Origin: Hippasteria phrygiana
Lineage: Eukaryota; Echinodermata; Asteroidea; Valvatida; Goniasteridae
Length of the DNA stretch: 64,000 bases
Direction of reading: 5' to 3'
Assembly: GCA_037893225.1 (NCBI GenBank)
Contig: JAZGUH010000713.1
Location: forward strand, 310,001 to 374,000
Shown: positions 39,873-50,035 of the stretch, one piece after another
How positions within the stretch are numbered: position 1 is the first letter of the stretch
Layout of the letters: every line of letters begins with the position of its first letter
Position numbers and translations under genes: made by a program
Notes under the pieces: model-generated
What the model saw: only the letters and a program-made list of their open reading frames with translations
What the model was told of the DNA's origin: nothing
Database searches by the model: none

Positions 39873-40075
39873 TTAGCCCGAGTCCTAAATGTAGTACCTA
39901 AAATTAGCCCCAGCCTTAAATGTAGAGGGCCTAGCCCCAGCCCAAATGTATCCCGAGACCTAAATGTAGCCCGAGACCTAAATGTAGCCCGAGACCTATG
40001 TAACCCCATTGCTGTACCTAGAAGTGTAGTCCAATCCCGGGTCCCCAAATGTAGCCCCAACCATGTATCTAATGT
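39873..40075 (+). repeat. Degenerate minisatellite with unit near TGTAGCCCGAGACCTAAA
   Basis: Three close 18-bp units at about 39950-40000 and looser copies (AAATGTAGCCCCA, CCCCAGCC) on both sides; similar wording recurs back to about 39405. The arginine/threonine-rich frame on the minus strand is a by-product. Confidence 0.7.
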
Positions 40076-40619
40076 GCGACATGTATAGCTAGCTGACGAC
40101 TGACATTTGCAAATACCACATTATATTTATTAGCAAAGAACCCCGAGGCTGCTTCATGGTCCACTCAACAAGTATACGCCCCTTTAAAGTATCGCCGAGC
40201 TTTAACTACTTTTACGAAACCAATCGTGCGTCTTTCACAGCAGGAACCCGCATAGCTGTCACGAATATGCATAAAGGTCTGCTACATATTATTTACTTGA
40301 TCTTCAGATTGCGCTCCTGGCTGTACGGGGAAGGTCAACCAGATGACACATTGCAGACGATCGTCAAGAAGGTTTCGTGCGCTCAAGCCATTTCATAACA
40401 CAGATTTCTCGAACGAGGTTACACACTGGCCCAGGTATGACACATATAACCCCTTAAGTTAAGAATATCCAATAGTACAATTATTACCTAAAACGGGACA
40501 TGGGTCATTGACAAGATTTTAATCATTAACATCAAGGCACAAACTTTATGCCAAATATTACATTTTTCTTCTCAATATTTCCATATGATAATTAAAGTAC
40601 CTTTCTAACTTTGCACGTG

Positions 40620-40832
40620 TCTCAAACCAGTTCATTTTTAACTGTCGTTTCTTTTTTCGTCGGTCACTTTCTAAAAACTTACTCTTGTAGTTGGGGCAAA
40701 CAAACTGGGGGCAGTGTTGTAGGTAATCAAATTTCCGCCAGGATTTTTAAACACTTACCAAGAAGTAGCCACTTTTTGCTCCTGTATCCTTAAAAATATG
40801 ACAAACTTTGAAAATTGACAGTGTTTTCAGTA
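40620..40832 (+). repeat. ACACGTTCAT family, diverged copy at 40.6 kb
   Basis: GTTCATTTTTAACTGTCGTTT near its start and AAAATTGACAGTG near its end, with an AGTAGCCAC block in common with the 23.5-kb copy. The far inverted end is eroded. It lies about 0.8 kb upstream of the receptor gene. Confidence 0.5.
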
Positions 40833-41099
40833 AGAAAATAAACACCCTGCCATACGCCCTGACAATTAGTATTTTTATAGAATTAATTCATTTATTCCCA
40901 CGTGTTCCGACCACAGCATTAAAAAAAACCAGGACATAAAACAGTCGCCGGAATTTGGCATTACTCGCACTATACCACTAGAAATCCGATTGGCATCAGC
41001 ATCCTTTTCTTCTGATAGCAATGGACAGGTTTTGCATCACTGCAGAGCTCTGACGTAGCAGGCCGTACACGCAGTGATGCCCATGTACACTTTGGATGA

Positions 41100-41636
41100 T
41101 GGTTGATACTCCTTTAAAGTCTGCGACTTATCCAAACTTGCCCATTGTGCGAGCGTGGATAGGCTGACACTTCACAAAGTTACCAGCGCAGAGGGATGAG
41201 ATAGAGCCGGGGGTCTCAGCCCCAGTGACTGGGGAGGATTTCAACAGTACACCGTTACCCAACGCGGTTGTTGGTCCTTTGTGTACATGTGGATTAATTA
41301 CTGCAGTAACTACGCCAGCAGTTTTCAGTCTGCGGACGCTGTCGCAGACTTTCTGGACTGTTTTCGTGGACCGTTGTTGTGGATGGTGAAGGGTCATCTT
41401 TTCATGTTCTAAGCAGGGAATTAAAGTCCAGTGTTTGCTGTGGAGACTGGCACGCTTGTCCGAGTTCCAATGACTGTCTGCAGACCATGATCTGACCAGA
41501 CATTCCGGACTGCAGAGAGTGCAGCAATTTTTAAACATTTATTTGGGGGACAGGTAGTGAAATTAGCACTGTGCTTCACCAAGAAAATGGCCAAGTAGCT
41601 CAGAATCGAGAGAGGTTTTCAACGCAGAGAGACAAC
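41100..41636 (+). promoter_or_regulatory. Probable 5' UTR / proximal upstream region of the receptor gene
   Basis: Non-coding DNA directly upstream of the receptor start, somewhat richer in GC than the flanks. It holds a minimal upstream ORF (ATG GCC AAG TAG, 41587-41598), 38 bases before the true ATG. A pyrimidine/AG stretch near 41550 could be a splice acceptor if the gene has a 5' non-coding exon. I see no clear TATA box. The role is inferred from position only. Confidence 0.35.
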
Positions 41637-42890
41637 ATGGATATGAACGTTACGGTTGTAGTTAGAGGCAGGACGGCGGCCGAGAATGTCATCATGGGCA
41701 TCGTCCTGTACTCTATCATTCTGTGCTCAATCATAGGAAACATTCTGGTCATCGTAGCCGTTCTGACCATCCGTAGACTGCGATCATCCATCACCAATTA
41801 CTTCATCGTTTCTCTAGCGTGTGCCGATCTGATGGTGTCGGTGCTCGTCATGCCCTTCGCTGCCATCTTTGAAATCCTAGACTCCTGGCCCTTTGGGTTG
41901 GCATTCTGCGATGCTTATCAGGCCTTTGATATCCTGTCAGCTACTGCCAGTATCCTGAACCTCTGCGTGATCTCACTGGATCGCTTCATGGCCATCACCT
42001 CGCCGTTTGCCTACTACTCGCGGATGAACAACCGGACAGCATTCGGCCTGATCGCTACCGCCTGGGTCGTGTCTTTCATCATCAGCGTGTTACCAGTCAC
42101 GCTGGACCTTCACGAGGATGAAGACTTGAAAGCCATTGGGTGGTACTCCGATCCAGAGTTCTGCGTCCTGGCCATGAACTCCACCTATGCCTTGGTGTCC
42201 TCCATGATATCATTCTACATTCCAGCAGCTATTATGCTCTTCACCTACGCCCGGATTTACGTGGTTGCGCGGCGGCAGGCCCGCCAGATCGCCGCCTACG
42301 ATACCTCGGCTAACAGGCTCAAGAACGGGGGACGAGCCAGCCAGAAGTCCATGGCTCGCGAACGCAAGGCCGCCAAGACTTTAGCTATAATCGTCGGCGT
42401 CTTCATCCTGTGCTGGTTGCCTTTCTTCGTGGTCAACATTATTGACCCGTACTGCGGCCACTGCCTGCATCCCCTCCCCGTCAAGATCTTCGTCTGGCTC
42501 GGCTACGTCAACAGCTTCTTGAATCCACTGATATACGCCCAGAATAAGACCTTCAAGGCAGCGTTCAAGAGTGTGTTGTGCTGCTACCAGTGCCGTGGGA
42601 TCAACCCAAGGGACATGGACATCACGAGTGATGAGGAGCGAACGGCCGTGTCACGCCCGGCTCAGAGGGCGCAACCCGCCTCCAAGCCTGCACCGAAGAC
42701 AACTGCCACTAGCCCACCCGACGCATCGGAAGTCTACGCCGTGACGAACGGAGCGTTCGCGGTCACGAACACCGCTGAGCCTCCCAGCAAAACGCCGAAC
42801 GGACCCCATACACATGACGCGAACTCGAGCGAACTTCAGCGCATAGAAGAAAAATCTGTAGATTCTAACGATAATAACGTTCAAGAGTGA
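41637..42890 (+). CDS. D1-like dopamine / biogenic amine G-protein-coupled receptor, intronless
   Basis: A 417-residue rhodopsin-class (class A) receptor that should bind a biogenic amine at the plasma membrane and, by family, signal through Gs. Visible marks: an N-glycosylation sequon at N4; seven hydrophobic segments; N35 (TM1); D64 (TM2); C91 and C176 for the extracellular disulfide; D98 in TM3, the amine-binding aspartate; DRF at 115-117 in place of DRY; W143; serines 188, 189 and 192 in TM5, the catechol-contacting trio of D1 receptors; CWLPFF at 259-264; N296-P-L-I-Y300; and juxtamembrane cysteines 315, 316 and 319 likely to be palmitoylated. The short third loop resembles D1-type receptors. 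The start ATG has a strong context (A at -3, G at +4); the frame is open upstream but without another ATG. A three-codon upstream ORF lies at 41587-41598. A beta-adrenergic-like or octopamine-type receptor is the main alternative. Being a receptor of this family is near certain; the D1 subtype is probable. Confidence 0.93.
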   Translation: MDMNVTVVVRGRTAAENVIMGIVLYSIILCSIIGNILVIVAVLTIRRLRSSITNYFIVSLACADLMVSVLVMPFAAIFEILDSWPFGLAFCDAYQAFDILSATASILNLCVISLDRFMAITSPFAYYSRMNNRTAFGLIATAWVVSFIISVLPVTLDLHEDEDLKAIGWYSDPEFCVLAMNSTYALVSSMISFYIPAAIMLFTYARIYVVARRQARQIAAYDTSANRLKNGGRASQKSMARERKAAKTLAIIVGVFILCWLPFFVVNIIDPYCGHCLHPLPVKIFVWLGYVNSFLNPLIYAQNKTFKAAFKSVLCCYQCRGINPRDMDITSDEERTAVSRPAQRAQPASKPAPKTTATSPPDASEVYAVTNGAFAVTNTAEPPSKTPNGPHTHDANSSELQRIEEKSVDSNDNNVQE

Positions 42891-43355
42891 AAACCAGTCA
42901 GCCGAAAAGAGGAAACATTGTGTATAATTCAGTATTATGTGTATTTTTTTTGGAAGAGTATTCAATTTGTAATTATTTATAACTGTGACAAGGGAAATAT
43001 TTTTCTTTTACTTAATAATATTAGTTTTGGAACAACGTATATAAAATATTTGTGCATGTTTTCCTTTCCCTCAAAAATACCTTTAACGGAATCAGGGTAA
43101 ACTTTTAAAGAGTTCTATCTGAGGGTTGTTTATTAAGTCAAGGAGTAATTAAAAAAATTGGTTGGAAAAGGTAAAGAGCTTTTATAGAATGTGTTTCTTC
43201 CGCGACATCTTACAATACAGTTTTACGATTATTGACTGCACTCGTCCGTGTGAAGATTCCTCTAGAGCGTTGGAAATGCACATCGCAAAAATATTCTCCA
43301 AAAAATGCTGAACAACACGAAAGGTAAAGTGCATGATCCCATTATGTTTTCTTTA

Positions 43356-43361
43356 AATAAA
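43356..43361 (+). terminator. Candidate polyadenylation signal for the receptor gene
   Basis: AATAAA about 465 bases after the receptor stop codon and just before the foldback repeat at 43416. Its position suits a short 3' UTR, but the hexamer is common in AT-rich DNA and there is no transcript evidence. Confidence 0.3.
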
Positions 43362-43415
43362 TGCCCTCCCTTTGTAAAAGTTAATCGAATTGTACATCAC
43401 AGCCGTTGGCGAATG

Positions 43416-44765
43416 AAGATAAATAGTAGGCTTAACATCCGTATTTAATAAAGCAAAGAGAAACGTATATACTATTGAAGTTCTGCTTGGTTCGGACAAG
43501 CGGCGGCGATTTCTCGTCAAGGTTGGGGGGGGGGGGGGGGGGGCAGAGAAAAAAGGCGCACAACCGAAAACAACTTTGACGCGCTAGTTGTGCAATGACG
43601 TCACCCTTATTCTATTTGTTTAATTTGTTTTATTGTTATCAACCACGTGCGAAGTACTATGGGGGTGCTAAAAATAGGTTAACTTTATACTTACCTCTTG
43701 AAATACAAACAACAAATATTGGAGATTACATATCCATCCCTGACCAATACTTTTTCGGAAGGACGCACAATCAGTTCAACTGTTATTAGAGAGATCATGT
43801 AGGCCTAATCGGAAATTTTGTATTTAGTGTCTCTTGTGTCTCCTGGAAATTTTTTTAAAATGTGTGCTGATGTTTGTGTGTTTTGGTGCACACTGGTGCA
43901 TGTAAAAGTCAATGACCCATGGCAAAATATTGAGGGGGGGGGGGGGGACACTGCCATAGCCGTCCCCTCCACAAAACAAATATCTTTTTGTGGGGGGACG
44001 TGTCCCCCCGCCCCCCCCCCCCCCCCCCCCCCCCCCCGGGATCGCCGTCCATGGTTCGGACATTCAACCGGGTGAAAGTGGAACTTTCCAAGCAGGACAT
44101 CGGCTTTTACTTCAACATGAGTGCTAAGTTTTGTGTTTATTAACTCTATTAAGAAATTGAAGGTATTTTTAAGGGTTTTTAAAGTTCAGCAAAGCCGGAT
44201 GAGCTGTTTAAACAAGAACTACGTGACTTCCTTGTCCAAGTGTAAACGAAAAACAAGACACCCTCTTAGACTAAAAATCATACTCATATTTCATACGTAG
44301 GCCCTAACAGAAAATGTCGGACATTGTGGGACCCTTTGAATGACACAAATGAGGAAATTTGATCATTTGCTTATTTCAAACGGTTGATAAACTATTAATT
44401 ACTTCTTGCGTATATGGAACGCAACAGTGTTTTAGACAGAACGTGTGTATTGTCCTTATTCACCAGACTGTTTTCTTGTTCACTAGACGTAGATTTGACA
44501 GATCGTGTTAGAGGCAAACAAAAGAAAGGGTGTGTTACACTAATTTATTAATCTATTATTCATTTTGTCTTTTGTCATAGAAGTCTTTTCAATTTCTTAA
44601 TAGAGTTAATAAATACACAACTTAGCACTCACATGTTGAAGTAAAAGCCTGCTTGGAAAGTTTCACCTTCACCAGGTTGAATGTCCGAACCAAGCAGAAC
44701 TTCAAAAGTGAATAGGCCTACGTTTCCCTTTGCTTTATTAAATACGGGTGTTACTATTTATCTTA
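43416..44765. mobile_element. Foldback element, left arm interrupted by the GC-ended element
   Basis: Inverted arms of about 180-200 bases. The left arm is split into 43416-43498 and 44052-44165; the right arm is 44583-44765. With the insertion removed, the arms align at roughly 85-90% with a few indels. The loop of about 417 bp has no coding potential I can see. Confidence 0.85.
43499..44051 (+). mobile_element. GC-ended element with long G and C runs, copy 2, inserted in a foldback
   Basis: 553 bp with the same ends as the 30.5-kb copy. TGGTTCGGACA is duplicated on each side (43488-43498 and 44052-44062), an 11-bp target duplication, and the insertion splits the left arm of a foldback whose right arm is intact. 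G runs at 43525-43543 and 43934-43947; C run at 44011-44037. The central part differs from copy 1. Confidence 0.85.
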
Positions 44766-47700
44766 GCTAGCTGAGCGTGAGCATTAGTAGAGCCGTCAGT
44801 TGCTCAAATCATTTATTAAATTCACTAGATTATTTCAGAGAGTTACCTGTGAGGTATTTCCAAAAGTTGCCACCAATTTTTTCTTTTGGAGCAAGTTTCG
44901 AAATGGCGCCGCCGCAGCTATTTCACGACTGTTCGTGCAGTTTTATTGTTGTACTCAGACAGTCGTCGTAAAAGCGGCATTCAGCCTCGTCCGCGATGTA
45001 GGCCTATTGAAGAAAATATAACTGCGCAGCTAGCCACGCACCGGTTCGTGAAATGGATCGCAAGGATGTTGCGCAGATAGCGCAAGTCCTACGCCACGGC
45101 GTAGTTACGCACTGTTTCGTGAAATCGGCGCCTGCTGGTCACGTTTCCTACAGAAGGACCTTCACAATAGGACCGCAAGCCAAGCAATAGCAAGGGAGTT
45201 TATCGCCAGGACATGTGCCACGTTAGCCGGCGGTCTACCGAGTTCTTTTTGGTCTGCAGTGAGCAAGTCTGTGATTTGAAAAAAATATTATTTTAGGTTT
45301 CTTTGGCGAAAAGTCACGAGGATGTAGCCAGCAAAAATTGCTCATGCCAATGGTATAGGCCCTACATATATCCCTATGCTTAAACTAGGCATGATCAAGT
45401 TTGAGTTCCTCATCACATTTTTATTTTTAATGATTTCACAGGCATACAATAATGTACAATGTATAATTTGTAGAGATCTTTACATTTTGTTATTGTAAAA
45501 AAAAATAACAATGGTAGATTGCTTCCTATATGCTATGGTCCAAACAAATCACGTGTAGCAAGAAGTTTGAAAGAAAGTAAACTGTAATTATAGGCCCCCA
45601 TACTAAAAATCAATATCATTTGTATTTTTAAAATCATCTTGCTCCTTTACTGAAATTGTGTTCATGACAAGTGCGTGTATTCCCGATCACAAGGCAAATA
45701 AGTTTCAATAATGGGGATTTCATTGTAAAAGTACAATGAAAATCTAGTATGCCCGTTGCTTATGTACAGGAATCTGTTACATGCATGAGACTTCATCATT
45801 TGTACTGTACGTGTACCTTTCATTTATAGCCAAATCTCATTCCTTGTTCATTATTGGATAGTGCATGACTCCTGTACATGTACATGTGTGTATTGTAAAT
45901 TATAAGAAAAATTCAACTTGGTGTAGATGTATACAACTATTTCTAAATGTCTTTTACAGTAAATAAATGGGATTTTTAGTAAATTATTCAATCTGTAAAA
46001 AAGACATGTGACTCAACAGAATAGATAGAGTGAACTTAAAGTCCAACTTCAGACATACATGTATTTAGATAGTGTACACCGTCTAATCCAAAATTACATG
46101 TTCAGAAGTGTGTAAGTGTATTTTCCTAACCGTATTATATGTATTTGTTATTTGTATTTGACATTCATACGCATACTGTAATTCACATAGTTCCACTATG
46201 GAAGTGACATTACATTGGCATGGTCGGGTTCATTTATGTCTGTGAACATTATGTTTACACATTGGTATTGAGAAAGTATGAATTTTCCCCATTTCCATGG
46301 AGGCTGAAAAACAAATTGCCGAACTGGGAGTGTTTGAAGGTGTAGTAATAGCCTTTGTCAATATTTTATGATTTCATCAACCTTTATTATAAGCTTCAAG
46401 TAACAACTGCAAAACGGTTTTAAACCCAATTTCTTTTTTAGTATTCCTTAGTGGTATGCCTGCACACGTGACCGTAATCTTGTCTTATACTAAAAGCTTT
46501 TCTGTTTGGGCTGTTTCTCTGTTATTTAATTTGGAACACATGAATTTACAAACCAAGTGAAACTGGCAGAAGTAAATGAAAAACTACTTTTTGTCCATAG
46601 AAAAAGGATGGGGATATCATTTTTTCCTTCGTGAATAGGTTTTAATAGGGACTTTCATCTTTTCCGTGTTAAACTAACAAAATGAAATAACTATAAAGAC
46701 TAAGTAGTACCCGTTTTAAATGAACATGAACAAATTATATTGCTCAATGTCAAATTTCACAAAGGACCTGCAATTACCATTATCCATCCTTGTACATGGA
46801 TTTCTTTTGGTGGAAGTTGGAATAGAATAATTTTACACAACACAGTCTTTGTTTTGTAATTGTTATTGATTTTTCCAAATCGTTTTTACAAAGTTTAACT
46901 GACCCATTTCAGGCATTTTATGATCAGTTATCCGGCAGCTATCTCTGTAGTTTTTCAACTTTTGCATCACCGATAACGTGATATTATATAAGGAAACTCC
47001 AAAAAGTTTAGTGAAGGAATAGCTATGGTTTGATCTATAGTTTTTGTGGGACACTCAAACCCAGTTTCAAAGCTGAACAGTGTTACCGTAAGTCTCAGAT
47101 TAAAGAATCGACAGTTTTCTGTATAGGCCATTGGTTGTACAAAACAAATTATAAAGGAAGTAAATTACCAGAGATGCTATAATTGATGGTCTCCCTGATT
47201 ATTTCAAATTGAAAATAAATGTAATGAGGCACCTTGGTTTAGAAATAAAAAAAAAAGTAAAATGTAACAAAAGAAACGTGGAAATTGTATTTTCGAATAA
47301 AGTCGTGTGGAAATGTTTTTCACTAACCGGGAAAGTTTGATGATTCTACCCGGGCCGTTTAAGTTTTTATGGAAGTCGCCCAGTGAGCACAGTGTGACGT
47401 CATTTACACGAAGGTATATTAACCATACACGATATCGAACCTTTTTCAACTAAGTTCGTTATTTTCAGACACCATAGCCGAGAAGGAAGGGCCTCATTCC
47501 GTCCCTCCCCTCCCAGGCGGAACCAGTGTCTGAACTGGGTTTTCGCCCAACCTTCCCTAAGTGGTGTAACGACGGAGAGGCACAGAGGAACGTGCCTCAG
47601 CAGAGTCCTGTGCCCCCCCCCCCCCCCCCTCCCCCCGGATGATCCCGGTAACCCTTGCCGGATATTGAATTTGAACAAAAATAAGCATATATGTTGGTGC

Positions 47701-47932
47701 TTCCCCTTAGAAAATCGGTGCACGCCAGGTCCCTTACAAATTTAATCATAGCTGCCCCGTTGCCTGGGTTGCTCTTTGGTTGAAGATTTGTAGTCCAGCT
47801 TTCTCAGGCCTCTAGTTACAGGATGGTCACCTTTTGCGCGCCCCACTTCAACCACTATTCATATACAGGCAAATTGACAATTTAATAGATGCAAATGGCC
47901 CTTTCCCAAAGATAGATCTAGAGCTGCCCAAC
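44766..47932. other. Non-coding stretch between foldback and DIRS element
   Basis: Mostly very AT-rich. 44.88-45.25 kb is GC-richer with repeated CACGCACYGGTTCGTGAAAT-like wording (near 45040 and 45110). A 17-base C run lies at 47613-47629. Confidence 0.5.
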
Positions 47933-48118
47933 TCTCCCCCAAATCTGGAGGGATTTTCTATTTTATTAAGAAAATACTCACCTTCGTTACCTACAAATGC
48001 ATTTCCAATGCGCATGCGCACACAATACCACTGAAAATAACAAAGCCCATGACGCAGCTCCATACACTGCACGGCCCCACCCGTTAGGACGCCCTCTAGT
48101 GATCTTCCCTTTTTTCCA
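47933..48118 (+). repeat. DIRS left inverted terminal repeat (3' end of the element)
   Basis: From about 47969 to 48118 this is the reverse complement of the right terminal repeat. The outermost ~36 bases (C-run then AAATCTGGAGG) are absent from the right end but are found, inverted, in the internal complementary region. It contains an NRF1-like palindrome TGCGCATGCGCA (48009-48020) and a CGCCCTCT motif (48090-48097). Confidence 0.9.
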
Positions 48119-48156
48119 GAAATAAGTTACATGTAATCAAGAAGTAAGGGAGGGAT

Positions 48157-48256
48157 GGTAACGAAGGTGAGTATTTTCTTAATAGAATAGAAAATCCCTC
48201 CAGATTTGGGGGAGATTCTATTACAGAAAATAATCACCTTCGTTACCTACAAATGC
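48157..48256. repeat. DIRS internal complementary region
   Basis: Two abutting blocks. 48157-48215 is the reverse complement of the left outer end (47933-47991) with about one mismatch. 48216-48256 is the reverse complement of the right outer end (about 54049-54089). Such a region, complementary to both ends and lying inside one end, is diagnostic of DIRS elements. In the accepted model it templates completion of the termini and formation of the circle. Confidence 0.9.
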
Positions 48257-48412
48257 AGAGTAGCACCGGAAAGATTTACCAGGGAGGGGAAGGGGCCTGC
48301 AGTGTGGAGCTTAGTAGCAAGTCTTAACTAAGCCTATCTAGAGAACAAGAACCAATGATGGCAGTTAAGACATACCCGTAGGTCGACCCGACTATACTTA
48401 GCTGGCCGTGGA

Positions 48413-50035
48413 CTAACGGGTTGCTGATCGTGCCGATGCTTGTAAAACTGTTCTGCCCATGGAACCTTCCTTTTGCAGAACGTCCTGTAAATAGCACGAA
48501 GTAAATGTAGATGGATTCTTCCAGCAGGCTGCCTCCATAATTTCTTTTATGGGGACTCCCTGGAAGTGAGCCCATGAAGTTGTCATGCCGCGTGTCTGAT
48601 GTGCTTTCACTGCCGTCCGAGTAGACACATCCCCGTCAGCATGAGATGCCTGGGAAGCGCAAGCATTCCCTCGTGGCATAACTGGCAGAGCCCGGGAAGC
48701 GCAAGCATTCCCTCGTGGCTGAACTGGAAGAGCCCGGGAAGCGCAAGCATTCCCTCGTGGCTTAAATGGAAGAGCCCGGGAAGCGCAAGCATTCCCTCGT
48801 GGCTTAACTGGAAGAGCCCGGGAAGCGCAAGCATTCCCTCGTGGCTGAACTGGAAGAGCCCGGGAAGCGCAAGCATTCCCTCGTGGCTTAACTGGAAGAG
48901 CCCGGGAAGCGCAAGCATTCCCTCGTGGCTTAACTGGAAGAGCCCGGGAAGCGCAAGCATTCCCTCGTGGCTGAACTGGAAGAACCTGAGAAGCGTTTTC
49001 GTCGGATACAACCAGGGGAGACTGAGGTTCATGAGTAGTGCTGGGTGGTAAACTCTGTGCCTCCGGAGTCCGTGGTTGAGGCACTGTCTCTGGTGACAAA
49101 ATTGCCTCAACAACCCATCTGGCAATTGTAGACAGAGAGGTTGGACGGTGCGGACGAATGGAAGTAATAAAGAGCTGTTGAGTCTCTCCACGGAGGGCTT
49201 GAGTGCGGGCTATGTAAAATTTGAGTGACCTGACTGGGCACCAGAGCTTGTCCTCCCGAACACTTGAAAAGGATGTGAGGCTCGGGACAAAAATATCCGG
49301 AGGTGAAAAGCTTTGGGATTGATTCTTGGTTAAGAACTGGATACGAGGGATCAAGCGAACACCTCCCGGTTCCCAACGTAAATGGCCCGCTTCAATGGAA
49401 AGAGCATGAAGTTCACTTCTGCGGCGAGCCGTAGCTGTGGCAAGTAAGAAAACCGTTTTTATGGTGAGGTTATGTAGTGATGAAGAACCGGCTGGTTCGA
49501 AGGGCGCCTTGGTCAGCCTGTGAAGCACCACTGATAGGTCCCAGGAGGGGATCAGTTGTTTTAACGGAGGTCTATCTGTGAACATGCCCTTAATGAGTTG
49601 AGTTATTGGGGGGCTGTTGGATATGGTGGATCCATCGGAAAAGCCAAGATGTACGATGGCCATCGCTGATCTGTATCCACGAATTGTAGAGATAAGCAAG
49701 CCCGAATTGAAAAGATGGAGAAAAAAGTCCCCAATGTCCGTTAGAGATGCATTGTAGGGATCGACAGCCTGGCTGGTACACCATTTGACGTAGTGTTGCA
49801 ATCGATTATCGTAAGTTCGTCGCGTAGATGGTCGTCTGCTTTTGGCTGCCATGGCTGCAGCGTCCTCAGAAAGGCCTGCCTTGCGTAGGGTGCGTTTGAT
49901 AGCATCCAAGCTGATAGATGCAGGCTGTCTGGATCTGGGTGCAGTATCTGTGATTTTGGCTGGGAGATAAGATCTGGTCGTTTTGGGAGAATGATCGGAG
50001 GCCTGACGAGCAGATCGAGAATCTTGGTGAACCAT
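48413..50035 (-). CDS. DIRS tyrosine recombinase (YR), 540 residues
   Basis: This enzyme would insert the circular DNA form of the element. The start chosen is the in-frame ATG at 50035, within the 3' end of the RT ORF; the same frame is open up to 51217, but the part upstream has no recognisable domain. An N-terminal core-binding region (about residues 45-170, with STRRTYDNRL) precedes the catalytic domain. The expected catalytic set is present: R205 in ARRRSELHAL, H479-x-x-R482 in AHQTRG, W505, and the nucleophile Y515 in TFTSCYL. Unusually, residues 351-462, between the first arginine and the H-x-x-R box, are eight tandem copies of a 14-residue unit, making this domain over 100 residues longer than a standard one. 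The frame is intact, so this is the best-preserved ORF of the element. Confidence 0.92.
   Translation of the reverse strand: MVHQDSRSARQASDHSPKTTRSYLPAKITDTAPRSRQPASISLDAIKRTLRKAGLSEDAAAMAAKSRRPSTRRTYDNRLQHYVKWCTSQAVDPYNASLTDIGDFFLHLFNSGLLISTIRGYRSAMAIVHLGFSDGSTISNSPPITQLIKGMFTDRPPLKQLIPSWDLSVVLHRLTKAPFEPAGSSSLHNLTIKTVFLLATATARRRSELHALSIEAGHLRWEPGGVRLIPRIQFLTKNQSQSFSPPDIFVPSLTSFSSVREDKLWCPVRSLKFYIARTQALRGETQQLFITSIRPHRPTSLSTIARWVVEAILSPETVPQPRTPEAQSLPPSTTHEPQSPLVVSDENASQVLPVQPRGNACASRALPVKPRGNACASRALPVKPRGNACASRALPVQPRGNACASRALPVKPRGNACASRALPFKPRGNACASRALPVQPRGNACASRALPVMPRGNACASQASHADGDVSTRTAVKAHQTRGMTTSWAHFQGVPIKEIMEAACWKNPSTFTSCYLQDVLQKEGSMGRTVLQASARSATR
48650..48985 (-). repeat. 42-bp minisatellite, eight copies, inside the recombinase ORF
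   Basis: Eight exact-length units of 42 bases (336 bp). Each encodes the 14-residue unit ALPVKPRGNACASR, with K/Q/M at position 5 and single changes elsewhere. Every copy keeps the reading frame and there are no stops. The near identity of the copies points to recent expansion. Confidence 0.95.

Larger units (their letters stand above)
38094..41099. other. Non-coding stretch upstream of the receptor gene
   Basis: Contains a 16-base C run (39068-39083), the TGTAGCCC minisatellite and the 40.6-kb MITE-like copy. No exon evident. Confidence 0.5.

Noticed and set aside
39869..40060. Arginine/threonine-rich 63-codon frame on the minus strand
   Set aside because: A translation of the TGTAGCCCGAGACC minisatellite.
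48599..49191. Open frames of 150 and 194 codons over the recombinase minisatellite
   Set aside because: Shadows of the 42-bp repeat in other frames; the true recombinase frame carries the catalytic residues.
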